A stretch of 64,000 nucleotides of DNA from an uncultured Gemmatimonadota bacterium. Lineage in GTDB: Bacteria; Gemmatimonadota; Gemmatimonadetes; Longimicrobiales; Longimicrobiaceae. Below the pieces are notes generated by a model. It did no database searches, was not told where the DNA came from, and saw only the letters and a list, made by a program, of their open reading frames with translations. A program made the position numbers and the translations under genes. The stretch is from positions 18,416 to 82,415 of the forward strand of contig CADCTW010000243.1 in NCBI GenBank assembly GCA_902805735.1. Reading direction: 5' to 3'. Below are positions 8,641-15,395 of this stretch, piece after piece (within the stretch, counting starts at the first letter, position 1; every line of letters begins with the position of its first letter).

Positions 8641-8777
8641 CGATACTCGGGTGTAAGGGGGAGCAAAGCCACGCGTGGACGAGGGGCCGCTTGCCCATAC
8701 GCCCGGGTAGCGGTATCCTGCCGCGTGTACTCAACGATATTGTAGTCGGATTTTAGTCAGAAGCGGCCGGGGGAGCA

Positions 8778-9149
8778 ATGCTCCCTAGCCGCGTCGTCTC
8801 CTTGCCCCGCCTCCGCGAGGCCGCCCAGGCGCGCGCGGAGGCTTCGTCGCGTCGTGCCGTCGCCCGCGAGATCGGCGTCACACCGCGCGGTCTCGACGTG
8901 TTCCTCGGCGGCGCCAAGCCCCACCCCAAGACACTGGAGAAGCTGCTCCGCTGGTACAGGGAGCAGATCGAGGACGCGGAGGGTCCGCCCATCTCGGAGG
9001 CGGAGGCGCTCCGTGTCCTCCTGCGTTTCGTGCCGGAGGACCTCCGCCCCGACGCCGCCGTCCGAACGGTCGGGTTCCTCCGCGGATTGGCGGAGGAGGC
9101 CGGTGTTCGGCTACCGGACAGATTGGACGGCGAGCCACAAGAAGCCTGA
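8778..9149 (+). CDS. Small HTH-type protein, 123 aa
   Basis: The N-terminal 60 residues read as a helix-turn-helix: AVAREIGVTPRGLDVFLGGA followed by KPHPKTLEKLLRWY, like the first helices of XRE-type repressors in which the turn is followed by an arginine-rich or glycine-rich recognition segment. The C-terminal part (EALRVLLRFVPEDLRPD...VGFLRGLAEEAG) is helical. It is followed directly by a 14-bp hairpin. It lies upstream of the first sigma factor on the same strand but is separated from it by two hairpins. Probably a DNA-binding regulator; target unknown. Confidence 0.55.
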   Translation: MLPSRVVSLPRLREAAQARAEASSRRAVAREIGVTPRGLDVFLGGAKPHPKTLEKLLRWYREQIEDAEGPPISEAEALRVLLRFVPEDLRPDAAVRTVGFLRGLAEEAGVRLPDRLDGEPQEA

Positions 9150-9155
9150 CCGGAG

Positions 9156-9186
9156 AGGGGCTCCCGCGCACCGCGCGGGAGCCCCT
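9156..9186 (+). terminator. 14-bp hairpin after HTH gene
   Basis: AGGGGCTCCCGCGC and its exact complement with a 3-base loop begin seven bases after the stop codon at 9149. Confidence 0.65.
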
Positions 9187-9213
9187 CCGACTATGATCCG
9201 GCTACAATGGTGG

Positions 9214-9265
9214 CAAAAGGGCCGGTCTTGTGTCCCCCGGGGGAACGCAGGCCGGCCCACTTTTG
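9214..9265 (+). promoter_or_regulatory. Long hairpin with T-run ahead of first sigma factor
   Basis: CAAAAGGGCCGG pairs with CCGGCCCACTTTTG across a 25-base loop that contains its own CCCCCGGGGG. The right arm ends in TTTTG. It lies between the upstream terminator and the ATG at 9339, so it could act as a leader attenuator or as a second terminator. Confidence 0.4.
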
Positions 9266-9338
9266 TGCATCCTTCAGGATCGCCTGCGCTGCCGTGGGCG
9301 CAGAACCGATCCTCGCTGTTCGGGCGACCCGGAGACGC

Positions 9339-9992
9339 ATGGAGCCATCCCGCCCCGCCGACCCCACCCCCCTCTCCGTCCTCGCCGCGGCTGCGAACGC
9401 TGGCGACGCCACGGCACTAGAGCACCTGCTCCTGCGCCTCCACGTCCCCGTTCACCGGTTCTACCGGTCGTGGCTGTTCGCCCATGTCGACCGCGAGGAG
9501 GTGGCGCGGGACCTCGCGCAGGAGGCGCTGCTGCGGATCGCCACCCGGCTTGCGCGGTGCCGTGCCACCTCGGACGGAACCCTCGTCGCCTGGTGCCTGG
9601 TGGTCGCCCGCAGCGCGGGCCTGGACTACTTGCGCCGCGGGCGCGCCGAACGCGACGCCCGCGCTTTCGCGGAAGAGGTCGAAGCGCTCGGCGGCGGAGC
9701 AGGGACAGGGTCCGAGCTCACCGCCGGGCTGGAGATCGTGCTGCGCATCCTGGGTGAGACGATGGACCGCGAGTCCGACGAGTCTCACGCCCTGCTGGCG
9801 GAGCGAGCGCGGGCCGCAGGGTCATGGGGCGAGACGGCTGCGGCGGCGGGACTCGGGGTGCCGGCCGCCCGCCGGCGCTTCCAGCGCACGATCGGCCGCC
9901 TCCGGGCGCGGGTACTGCGCGCCCTTGAGAGCCTTCCTCCCGACGAGCGCTCCGCAGCGCTGGAGTGGCTGCAGCGCGCCGCCCGCCGCTGA
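9339..9992 (+). CDS. ECF-like sigma-70 family protein 1
   Basis: The 217-residue protein has the two-domain layout of ECF sigma factors. Region 2 shows EEVARDLAQEALLRIATRLA and later AWCLVVARSAGLDYLRRGRA, matching the D-x-x-Q-E and W-L-x-x-x-A-R-N-x-x-D-x-x-R pattern. Region 4 ends with SWGETAAAAGLGVPAARRRF plus QRTIGRLR, a helix-turn-helix. The ATG at 9339 is selected because upstream residues have no sigma similarity. Two paralogues occur at 12291 and 30109. No anti-sigma gene with membrane segments is next to it. It converges with the exonuclease gene 18 bases further on. Confidence 0.72.
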   Translation: MEPSRPADPTPLSVLAAAANAGDATALEHLLLRLHVPVHRFYRSWLFAHVDREEVARDLAQEALLRIATRLARCRATSDGTLVAWCLVVARSAGLDYLRRGRAERDARAFAEEVEALGGGAGTGSELTAGLEIVLRILGETMDRESDESHALLAERARAAGSWGETAAAAGLGVPAARRRFQRTIGRLRARVLRALESLPPDERSAALEWLQRAARR

Positions 9993-10009
9993 TGCACCGC
10001 GCGGCCGAT

Positions 10010-10951
10010 TCACCGGGGGTCCAGCGGGACGGCCCACACCCGATCCGAGTAGCGGACGCGGGCGCCGTAGGTCTGACGGTCCCAACCCGGTCGGCCGCCG
10101 TAGATCCGCTCCTCCAGCCATCGGCACTCCGCGGCAGCCGCAGCTTCGTCGGCATCCAGGTACCACCCGCGGAGCCGGCCGCGCTCCCCGCCGCTCCACC
10201 GGTACCCCCGCGCCCGCAGCGCATCCTTGTGGCGGAAAGGCGCGTCGGCAGCCCAGACGCGCGCAGTGCGCCGCCGACAGGACCGGAGGAGGGCCGACAT
10301 GGGGAGCTCGCCCGAGGGGAGCGGGGTGGCGAGCAGGTGCACGCCCGCTCGGCAGTCCTCGTCGGCGCGGTGCCCGTCGAAGAACTCCCCGCACGATTTC
10401 CAGAGCAGGAACTCGAGCTTTGCGGAGGAGAACCCTGATGCCGCCCACGGCACCTCCGCCATGGAGCACGCCCAGGGGCGGTCGGCGAAGGCGGCGAAGC
10501 GTCGCTCCAGGAACGGACGGTCAAAAGCTGCATTGTGGGCGACCACCAGACCTGCCGACGCGGCATGGGCGGCCACCGCGGCGTCGTCCAGGCACCTGCC
10601 CGCGACGTCCGCGTCCCTGATCCCCGTGAGGGCGGTGATCTCGGCCGGAACCGGGCGGCCCGGATCCTCGAACCCGACCCACGGCTCGTGGACGCGGACG
10701 ATCGCTCCATCCTCCGCTGCGTACTCGAACGGCACCAGGGCGAGCTGGATGATGCGGTCCTGCTCGACGTCGAGGCCGGTCGTCTCCACGTCGGCGAAGA
10801 GGGCGCGAACCTTGGGCTGGCCCCCATCCTCGGCGTACTGCTCGCGGGGCCGGAACCGCGCCAGAACGCGGTACTGTCCCGTGGAACGGAGGACGTCCGC
10901 GATCCGGTCCAGAGCGTTGTCCGGGCCGGGAAGTGTAACGCCGGCCATCAC
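10010..10951 (-). CDS. DnaQ-like 3'-5' exonuclease
   Basis: A DEDD-family exonuclease similar to the epsilon proofreading domain. Exo I is LFADVETTGLD (Asp and Glu near residue 54), Exo II is VVAHNAAFDRPFLERRF, and Exo III is HRADEDCRAGVHLL, giving the histidine and last aspartate. The C-terminal 100 residues ([30 protein letters not shown]) form a compact extra domain that resembles the small RNase-T-associated domain of other stand-alone exonucleases. The start overlaps the stop of the zinc-ribbon gene (ATGA), so the two are translated together. In an island this suggests nucleic acid processing rather than replication. Confidence 0.85.
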   Translation of the reverse strand: MMAGVTLPGPDNALDRIADVLRSTGQYRVLARFRPREQYAEDGGQPKVRALFADVETTGLDVEQDRIIQLALVPFEYAAEDGAIVRVHEPWVGFEDPGRPVPAEITALTGIRDADVAGRCLDDAAVAAHAASAGLVVAHNAAFDRPFLERRFAAFADRPWACSMAEVPWAASGFSSAKLEFLLWKSCGEFFDGHRADEDCRAGVHLLATPLPSGELPMSALLRSCRRRTARVWAADAPFRHKDALRARGYRWSGGERGRLRGWYLDADEAAAAAECRWLEERIYGGRPGWDRQTYGARVRYSDRVWAVPLDPR

Positions 10952-12129
10952 CGCCTACCACGCCGGAAGGCCCGCAGCGGGTTCGGGTCCCAGGCACCGT
11001 TCCGGCACGGACCGACGCCCCAGTCGGCCAGCGTGATCTCGACGCGCGTCTCGCCGGCCACCACGCGCGCGAGCGCAGCCTCCAGCGCGTGTCGGCTTGG
11101 GACCAAGTACGCGGAGCGCACCCGGAGCACGCGCCAACCCGCGGCGATGAGTTCCCGGTCGCGCTCGAGGTCCGCGTGCTGCTGGCCGCCGTGGAAGTAC
11201 CACGCGTCGTACTCGACGGCGATCCGCACCCCCTCCCGGACTACCACGACGTCGATGCGCCGCCTCCCGAAGGGATGGTTGAGCTCACCCCCGATGCGCC
11301 GCGCCAGAGTCCGCTGCGGCTGGGACACGGGCTTGCCGTTCACCCGCTGCCCGCAGACGTGGCACCCGCTCCCCATCCTGACACACACGTAGGAGGTCGT
11401 CCACTCGTGCCCTTTGGCGCACCGCCAACGGGTGTCAGCAGTCGCGCTCGACACCGGCGGGCCGATCCATTCGAACCTGCGGGACCGCGCCAGCGCGTGG
11501 TACTCCGCGGGTTTCCGGCGCTGTGCCGTGGAGCGACGTACGACGGAGCACGGGGGGCAGCCGCGCCCGTGGTTGATCTTGTTGTACGTCGCCCACCAAC
11601 GGTGTCCGCACGCCTTGCACTGCCAGCGGGTCCGGTCGTTCGCGCGGGCGACGGCGGGGCCCAACCACACCATCCCACACGACGAGGCGAGCGCCTGGTA
11701 GCGTTCGGGCGTATGGCGCAGCGCGCAAGCCCGAGTCGCGTGGGCCTGGCGTGCGCAGGTCGGACATCCGCCGCCACGGCGAATCTTGGTGAAGCGCGCG
11801 GACCACTCGTGGCCGTGCGCGCACCGCCAACCGGTCCTCGCGCCCGCGCTCCGCACCGGCGGGCCGGTCCATACGAACCCGCGCTCGCCAGCCAACGCGT
11901 GGTAGTCCGCCGGCTTCGCCCGCTGCGTCTCGGACCGCTTCCGGATCCCGCACGCGGGGCACGCACTGCCGCCCTGGAGAGTATTGTAGACCGCCCACCA
12001 TTCGCAGGCGCACGCCACACACCGCCAGCGCGTCCGGGTGTTGGCATTCGGCACCTCCGGCCCCAGCCACACCGCCCCCCGCTCCTCCGCCATCGCCCGG
12101 TAGTCGTCCGGCATTTTGCGATCCGCCAT
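10948..12129 (-). CDS. Zinc-ribbon repeat protein with C-terminal endonuclease domain
   Basis: The 393-residue product has four tandem repeats of about 65 residues, each with a YRAMAEERGAVWLGPEVPNA-like segment and then a treble-clef pattern such as WRCVACACEWWAVYN plus CPACG. Cysteine pairs are about 24-30 residues apart in each repeat. The last 120 residues resemble Vsr/DUF559-type PD-(D/E)XK nucleases: RRRIDVVVVREGVRIAVEYD, then RDRELIAAGWRVLRVRSAY. The start at 12129 is taken because the longer frame reads through a perfect hairpin at 12204-12245. It is coupled to the exonuclease gene downstream. A degenerate copy of the first repeats lies at 13.4-13.7 kb. Confidence 0.75.
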   Translation of the reverse strand: MADRKMPDDYRAMAEERGAVWLGPEVPNANTRTRWRCVACACEWWAVYNTLQGGSACPACGIRKRSETQRAKPADYHALAGERGFVWTGPPVRSAGARTGWRCAHGHEWSARFTKIRRGGGCPTCARQAHATRACALRHTPERYQALASSCGMVWLGPAVARANDRTRWQCKACGHRWWATYNKINHGRGCPPCSVVRRSTAQRRKPAEYHALARSRRFEWIGPPVSSATADTRWRCAKGHEWTTSYVCVRMGSGCHVCGQRVNGKPVSQPQRTLARRIGGELNHPFGRRRIDVVVVREGVRIAVEYDAWYFHGGQQHADLERDRELIAAGWRVLRVRSAYLVPSRHALEAALARVVAGETRVEITLADWGVGPCRNGAWDPNPLRAFRRGRR

Positions 12130-12203
12130 CGGCCCGCTCCGCGTGCTGCGATCCGCCCGCCGTGCGGCCTTCCGCACCGGCGCGACCGCGTCTGCCGGAG
12201 CTA

Positions 12204-12245
12204 ACGAAGGGGCGGCACCGCCCCCCGGCGGTGCCGCCCCTTCGT
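12204..12245. promoter_or_regulatory. 19-bp perfect hairpin in divergent region
   Basis: ACGAAGGGGCGGCACCGCC and its exact complement are separated by CCCC. It lies between the start of the zinc-ribbon nuclease gene (minus) and the second sigma gene (plus), i.e. upstream of both. There is no T-run on either side. It may be a relocated terminator insulating the two transcripts or a binding site. Confidence 0.5.
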
Positions 12246-12290
12246 CATACACCCCCAGAACACGGATTCGGCGATTCTCCTGGGGGATCC

Positions 12291-12971
12291 ATGCACCCGA
12301 CCACGACAAGCAACGAACTCACCTCCCTGGCAGAGCGCGCTAGATGCGGAGACGACGAGGCTCTGGAGCAGCTCCTCGCCGGGATCCACGTCCGCGTGCT
12401 GCGCTTCTTCCGGGCATGGCTCCACCACCGTGGTGATTGGGAGGAGTTGGCGCAGGATCTCGCACAGGACACGCTCCTCCGGATCGCGCGCTCGATCGGC
12501 GGCTGCCAGGCCGCCACGGATGTCGAGCTCATTCGGTGGTGCCTGCGGGTGGCGCGCAACATCGGCATCGACCACCTTCGGGCCGTACGGGACGAGTGGG
12601 ACGCGACCGAGCTCGCTCTGACCGCGGGCGATGGACCGCTCGTCCAGCTGGATGCCCCCTGGCAGGCGGATGCGCAGGTGCCGACCGAGGGTGCCCGCGT
12701 CCTGCTTGGCGTCCTGAGCGAGGTGCTCGCGAACGAGCCCGACGAAGCCCATGAGCTGCTCTGGGAGCGGCTTGTGGCGGGAAGCCCCTGGGGGAGCGCC
12801 GGAGCCGCCCTCGGTGTACCCGAGACGGCGGCCAAGCGCCGGTTCCAGCGTACCCAGGCTCGCATCCGCCTGGCCGTCCTCCGGCGCCTCGTCGGCCTCC
12901 CACAGCGTGAGCTGGCTGCCGTCCGCCGCTGGTTCGCCCGGCTCGATCTCGATCTGCCAGCGCTCCGGTAG
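12291..12971 (+). CDS. ECF-like sigma-70 family protein 2
   Basis: A 226-residue paralogue of the sigma-like protein at 9339. Region 2: ELAQDLAQDTLLRIARSI and RWCLRVARNIGIDHLRAV. Region 4: SPWGSAGAALGVPETAAKRR followed by FQRTQARIRLAVLRRL. The start is taken at the ATG after CTGGGGGATCC; upstream the frame runs through the hairpin. It is divergent from the zinc-ribbon nuclease operon and is followed 50 bases later by a small charged protein. As with its paralogues, no classical anti-sigma factor is adjacent, so control may come from the hairpin-containing leader or from the small gene. Confidence 0.75.
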   Translation: MHPTTTSNELTSLAERARCGDDEALEQLLAGIHVRVLRFFRAWLHHRGDWEELAQDLAQDTLLRIARSIGGCQAATDVELIRWCLRVARNIGIDHLRAVRDEWDATELALTAGDGPLVQLDAPWQADAQVPTEGARVLLGVLSEVLANEPDEAHELLWERLVAGSPWGSAGAALGVPETAAKRRFQRTQARIRLAVLRRLVGLPQRELAAVRRWFARLDLDLPALR

Positions 12972-13021
12972 GCCCGCCCTATGCACTACAGTCGCCACCC
13001 TCCCACGACCGCCAGGCTCCC

Positions 13022-13240
13022 ATGCACGAAGGCGACGACATCCCCACCGGGCTCCTCGACCGGCTGATCCGCGCCTACCGGCGGGTGCTCCGCCGGCCCG
13101 ACCGGCCGACCGTACCGCCGCCCCCGGATCTGGAGCCGTTCGTAGTCGATACCCTGCCGACCACGGAGCAGGAGCAGGCCACGGCGGAGGCGGCCGCGCG
13201 TGAGGTTGTCCGCCGCCTCCGGAAATCGGACGGCGCGTAG
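13022..13240 (+). CDS. Small charged protein after sigma factor 2, 72 aa
   Basis: The product is rich in Arg, Pro and Glu: an N-terminal basic helix (GLLDRLIRAYRRVLRRPDRP), a proline-rich linker (TVPPPPDLEPF) and a C-terminal helix (AAREVVRRLRK). I do not recognise the family. It begins 50 bases after the sigma gene on the same strand and ends before a strong hairpin, so the two probably form a transcript. A comparable small charged gene follows the third sigma factor at 30863. A role in modulating the sigma factor is only a guess from position. Confidence 0.5.
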   Translation: MHEGDDIPTGLLDRLIRAYRRVLRRPDRPTVPPPPDLEPFVVDTLPTTEQEQATAEAAAREVVRRLRKSDGA

Positions 13241-13296
13241 TGTCGGTGTGCCGCTGAACACACAGTGCGTCTTCGCGTCGAGCGGAATCGCAGAAT

Positions 13297-13336
13297 GCGA
13301 GCGGGGGAGGTCTCGTCTGAGACTTCCCCCGCTCGC
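13297..13336 (+). terminator. Hairpin terminator after sigma 2 operon
   Basis: GCGAGCGGGGGAGGTCTC pairs with GAGACTTCCCCCGCTCGC (one mismatch) across four bases, 57 bases after the stop at 13240. TTGTG follows. Confidence 0.65.
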
Positions 13337-13369
13337 TTGTGGGAGCGTTAACGACCGAGAGTGACCAAA

Positions 13370-13670
13370 AAGCAACGTTCCAAGCGGTTGCTTGACGAGC
13401 GCAAGTTGACGCCTATCCACGACCAGTAGGGGGTCGGCTTCGCCCTCTGGGCGTCGGACCGCCTCTGGTTCCACGCACTGGGCAGGCGCTGCCTCATCGG
13501 AGGGTGTCGTAGACCGTCCACCAAGAGGGGCCACACCCCACACGCCTCCACTGTATCCTCGTGTTCGCGCTCTGGACCTCAGGCCCCACCAATACGGCGC
13601 CACGCAGTTGTGCGATCGCCCTGTAACCGGCCGGATGCTTCCGGCCAAGCATAGCCTCGCTCCCCGCCGG
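13370..13670 (-). pseudogene. Degenerate zinc-ribbon repeat remnant
   Basis: Read on the minus strand in changing frames, this segment gives RKHPAGYRAIAQLRGAVLVG, then PEVQSANTRIQWRR and SWWTVYDTL, then GSACPV and QRAKP. These align in order with the first repeat of the zinc-ribbon nuclease at 10948-12129. At least one stop and frame changes break it, and several zinc cysteines are gone. No start or nuclease domain is left. It indicates that a second copy of the nuclease once stood here. The rest of the gap up to 14064 contains no other gene that I can support. Confidence 0.65.
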
Positions 13671-14064
13671 GCGATCACACCCGCATAGCCGCTGTGAACG
13701 CGTTCAGCGAGGAAGAGGAAGGTGGTGAAGTACCTCACCCTGGCAGTCCTAATCGAGTCGGCCATTTCGATGATCTTGTGCTGATTCCCCCAAAGTGGCA
13801 GCTTCGCTGAGGACACAGGAAGTCAGTAAATCGGTAGGCTGGCGGTGGGTAGACGTACACTTAGCGTCTAACACTTTGTCGGTTCTTGCGCATTTCGAGC
13901 ATTCTTGGGCGGACCCGCACAGGCCTCGCATGAGGGCGGCTCGCTCCCCGAGTGCCCGTTCGGTCGTAGCGGCGGGTGAGAAGGCGCGCTCGACACCCTG
14001 CACAGCTGACCTCCGCTTGCGACGAGTTGGTACTCCATTTCCACGCGCCGCTACATCGAACCTC

Positions 14065-14967
14065 ATGAAAATGCGTGCCGGTCCAGACGGGGTCCACCTT
14101 TTTGATCGCCTGACAGGATGGAACATCCTGATCGACGAGGCGCGCGTCCCGAGCGCGATGTGGTCCTCGGCACCACGCCAAGTTTCGATTGCCCTAACGA
14201 ATGCTTGTGACCTGAGGTGCTCGTACTGTTACGCACCCAAGCACCCAGCCGCGTTGGACACGGGGCGTGTGGTGTGCTGGCTTCAGGAGCTCGACGAACA
14301 CGGGTGCCACGGTGTGGGGTTCGGGGGCGGAGAACCGACTCTGCACCGCGGCCTGCCTGAGCTCTGTCGCTGGGCCTCGGAACACACCGGCCTCGCGCTG
14401 ACGTTCACGACCCATGCTCATCACTTTACGAGCCGTCTTGCCGCCGATCTGCGCGGAAACGTACACTTCATCCGCGTGAGCATGGACGGGGTAGGGGCCA
14501 CTTATGAGTCGTTGCGGGGGCGTCGGTTTGCCGACTTCATTCTGCGCCTGTCCATCGTTCGTGAGGTGGCGCCCATCGGCATCAACTTCGTGGTCAATGC
14601 ACGTACAGTGCGGGATCTCGATGCTGCGGTGGAGATCGCGAGGGAGGTTCGTGCTTCCGAATTCCTGCTTCTACCGGAGCAGGCCACGGCTGGTGCTCCT
14701 GGGATGGACGCGAGTACGCGCGAGCTGCTCGCTGCTTGGGTGGAGACGTACCGCGGAGGCATTCCGTTGAGCGTGAGTGAGAGGGGAGCCACCGGACTGC
14801 CGACCTGCGCTCCCCTCCCGTTGGAAACGGGGCTTCGCGCGTATGCGCATATCGACGCGAGTGGATTGCTCAAGCGGTCATCATTCGATGGCGCAGGTGT
14901 TCCGATCGGACCCGAAGGTTTCGTGAGCGCGTTGCGAGCACTCGAAGAGATTGGGGGAACAAGCTGA
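14065..14967 (+). CDS. Radical SAM protein of a three-gene putative defence operon
   Basis: The 300-residue enzyme has the radical SAM cluster motif CDLRCSYC near residue 50 in the context SIALTNACDLRCSYCYAPKH, followed by VGFGGGEPTLH, the glycine-rich SAM-binding motif, and VHFIRVSMDGVGATYESLRG. It is not QueE and lacks the viperin-type context; C-terminal SPASM cysteines are also absent (only one Cys near residue 250). The ATG at 14065 is preferred because the upstream frame reads like noncoding sequence; 14071 is an alternative. Its stop overlaps the next start (TGATG), so it is coupled to the small protein and then to the large NTPase. The substrate is unknown. Confidence 0.82.
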   Translation: MKMRAGPDGVHLFDRLTGWNILIDEARVPSAMWSSAPRQVSIALTNACDLRCSYCYAPKHPAALDTGRVVCWLQELDEHGCHGVGFGGGEPTLHRGLPELCRWASEHTGLALTFTTHAHHFTSRLAADLRGNVHFIRVSMDGVGATYESLRGRRFADFILRLSIVREVAPIGINFVVNARTVRDLDAAVEIAREVRASEFLLLPEQATAGAPGMDASTRELLAAWVETYRGGIPLSVSERGATGLPTCAPLPLETGLRAYAHIDASGLLKRSSFDGAGVPIGPEGFVSALRALEEIGGTS

Positions 14968-15377
14968 TGCGTATCTGGAACGGCTTCGGCTCTGAACACT
15001 CGATGAACCTTGTGATGATCGGGGAGTTCAAGACCGCCTACGATGCCGATCAAGCGAAACGAGTCATCGATCAGCTCACGACCCAGGTGCACAAGGAATC
15101 CGACGCCCACCGTGCGGACGCCAAGCCGCACCAGCAGCGGTTCACGGAAGAGATGCTGAATCTCCTCCAGTCGTCGAGGATTCACAGCATCGGACCGGGT
15201 GAATTAGAGCAGTTCGGCTACGACGCCAGTGTGCGTCTTGAGGGCAGTAAGGTCGTGGTCACGACGGAAGAGATCGAAGTCTCGGCTTACCTCAAGGTGC
15301 TCATCGACAAAGGTGCGCGCGTTCAGGTCTACTCGGCACACGAGTACCCGGACACAGAGCACGGCCGTGGTCGTTAG
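14967..15377 (+). CDS. Small protein of radical SAM operon (DUF6375-like)
   Basis: A 136-residue soluble protein. The N-terminus IWNGFGSEHSMNLVMIGEFK fits a family I recall as DUF6375; the number is from memory. The sequence alternates strand and helix (YDADQAKRVIDQLTTQV; GYDASVRLEGSKVVVTTEEI; VLIDKGARVQVYSAHEYPD), suggesting a ferredoxin-like fold. The start overlaps the radical SAM stop, and the STAND gene begins 18 bases after its end. Tight coupling means the three products are probably made in fixed proportion. It could be a peptide or protein partner of the radical SAM enzyme; nothing in the sequence proves that. Confidence 0.65.
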   Translation: MRIWNGFGSEHSMNLVMIGEFKTAYDADQAKRVIDQLTTQVHKESDAHRADAKPHQQRFTEEMLNLLQSSRIHSIGPGELEQFGYDASVRLEGSKVVVTTEEIEVSAYLKVLIDKGARVQVYSAHEYPDTEHGRGR

Positions 15378-15395
15378 TACCTCCCCGGAGGGACG

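Noticed and set aside
7613..8734. 373-codon frame as a single gene
   Set aside because: Its first 167 codons are antisense-like noise over the lipoprotein gene; the real gene starts at GTG 8233, overlapping the lipoprotein stop.
14065..14967. Viperin-type antiviral enzyme
   Set aside because: The cysteine motif is CDLRCSYC with a different context from viperins, and nucleotide-binding features of that family are not visible.
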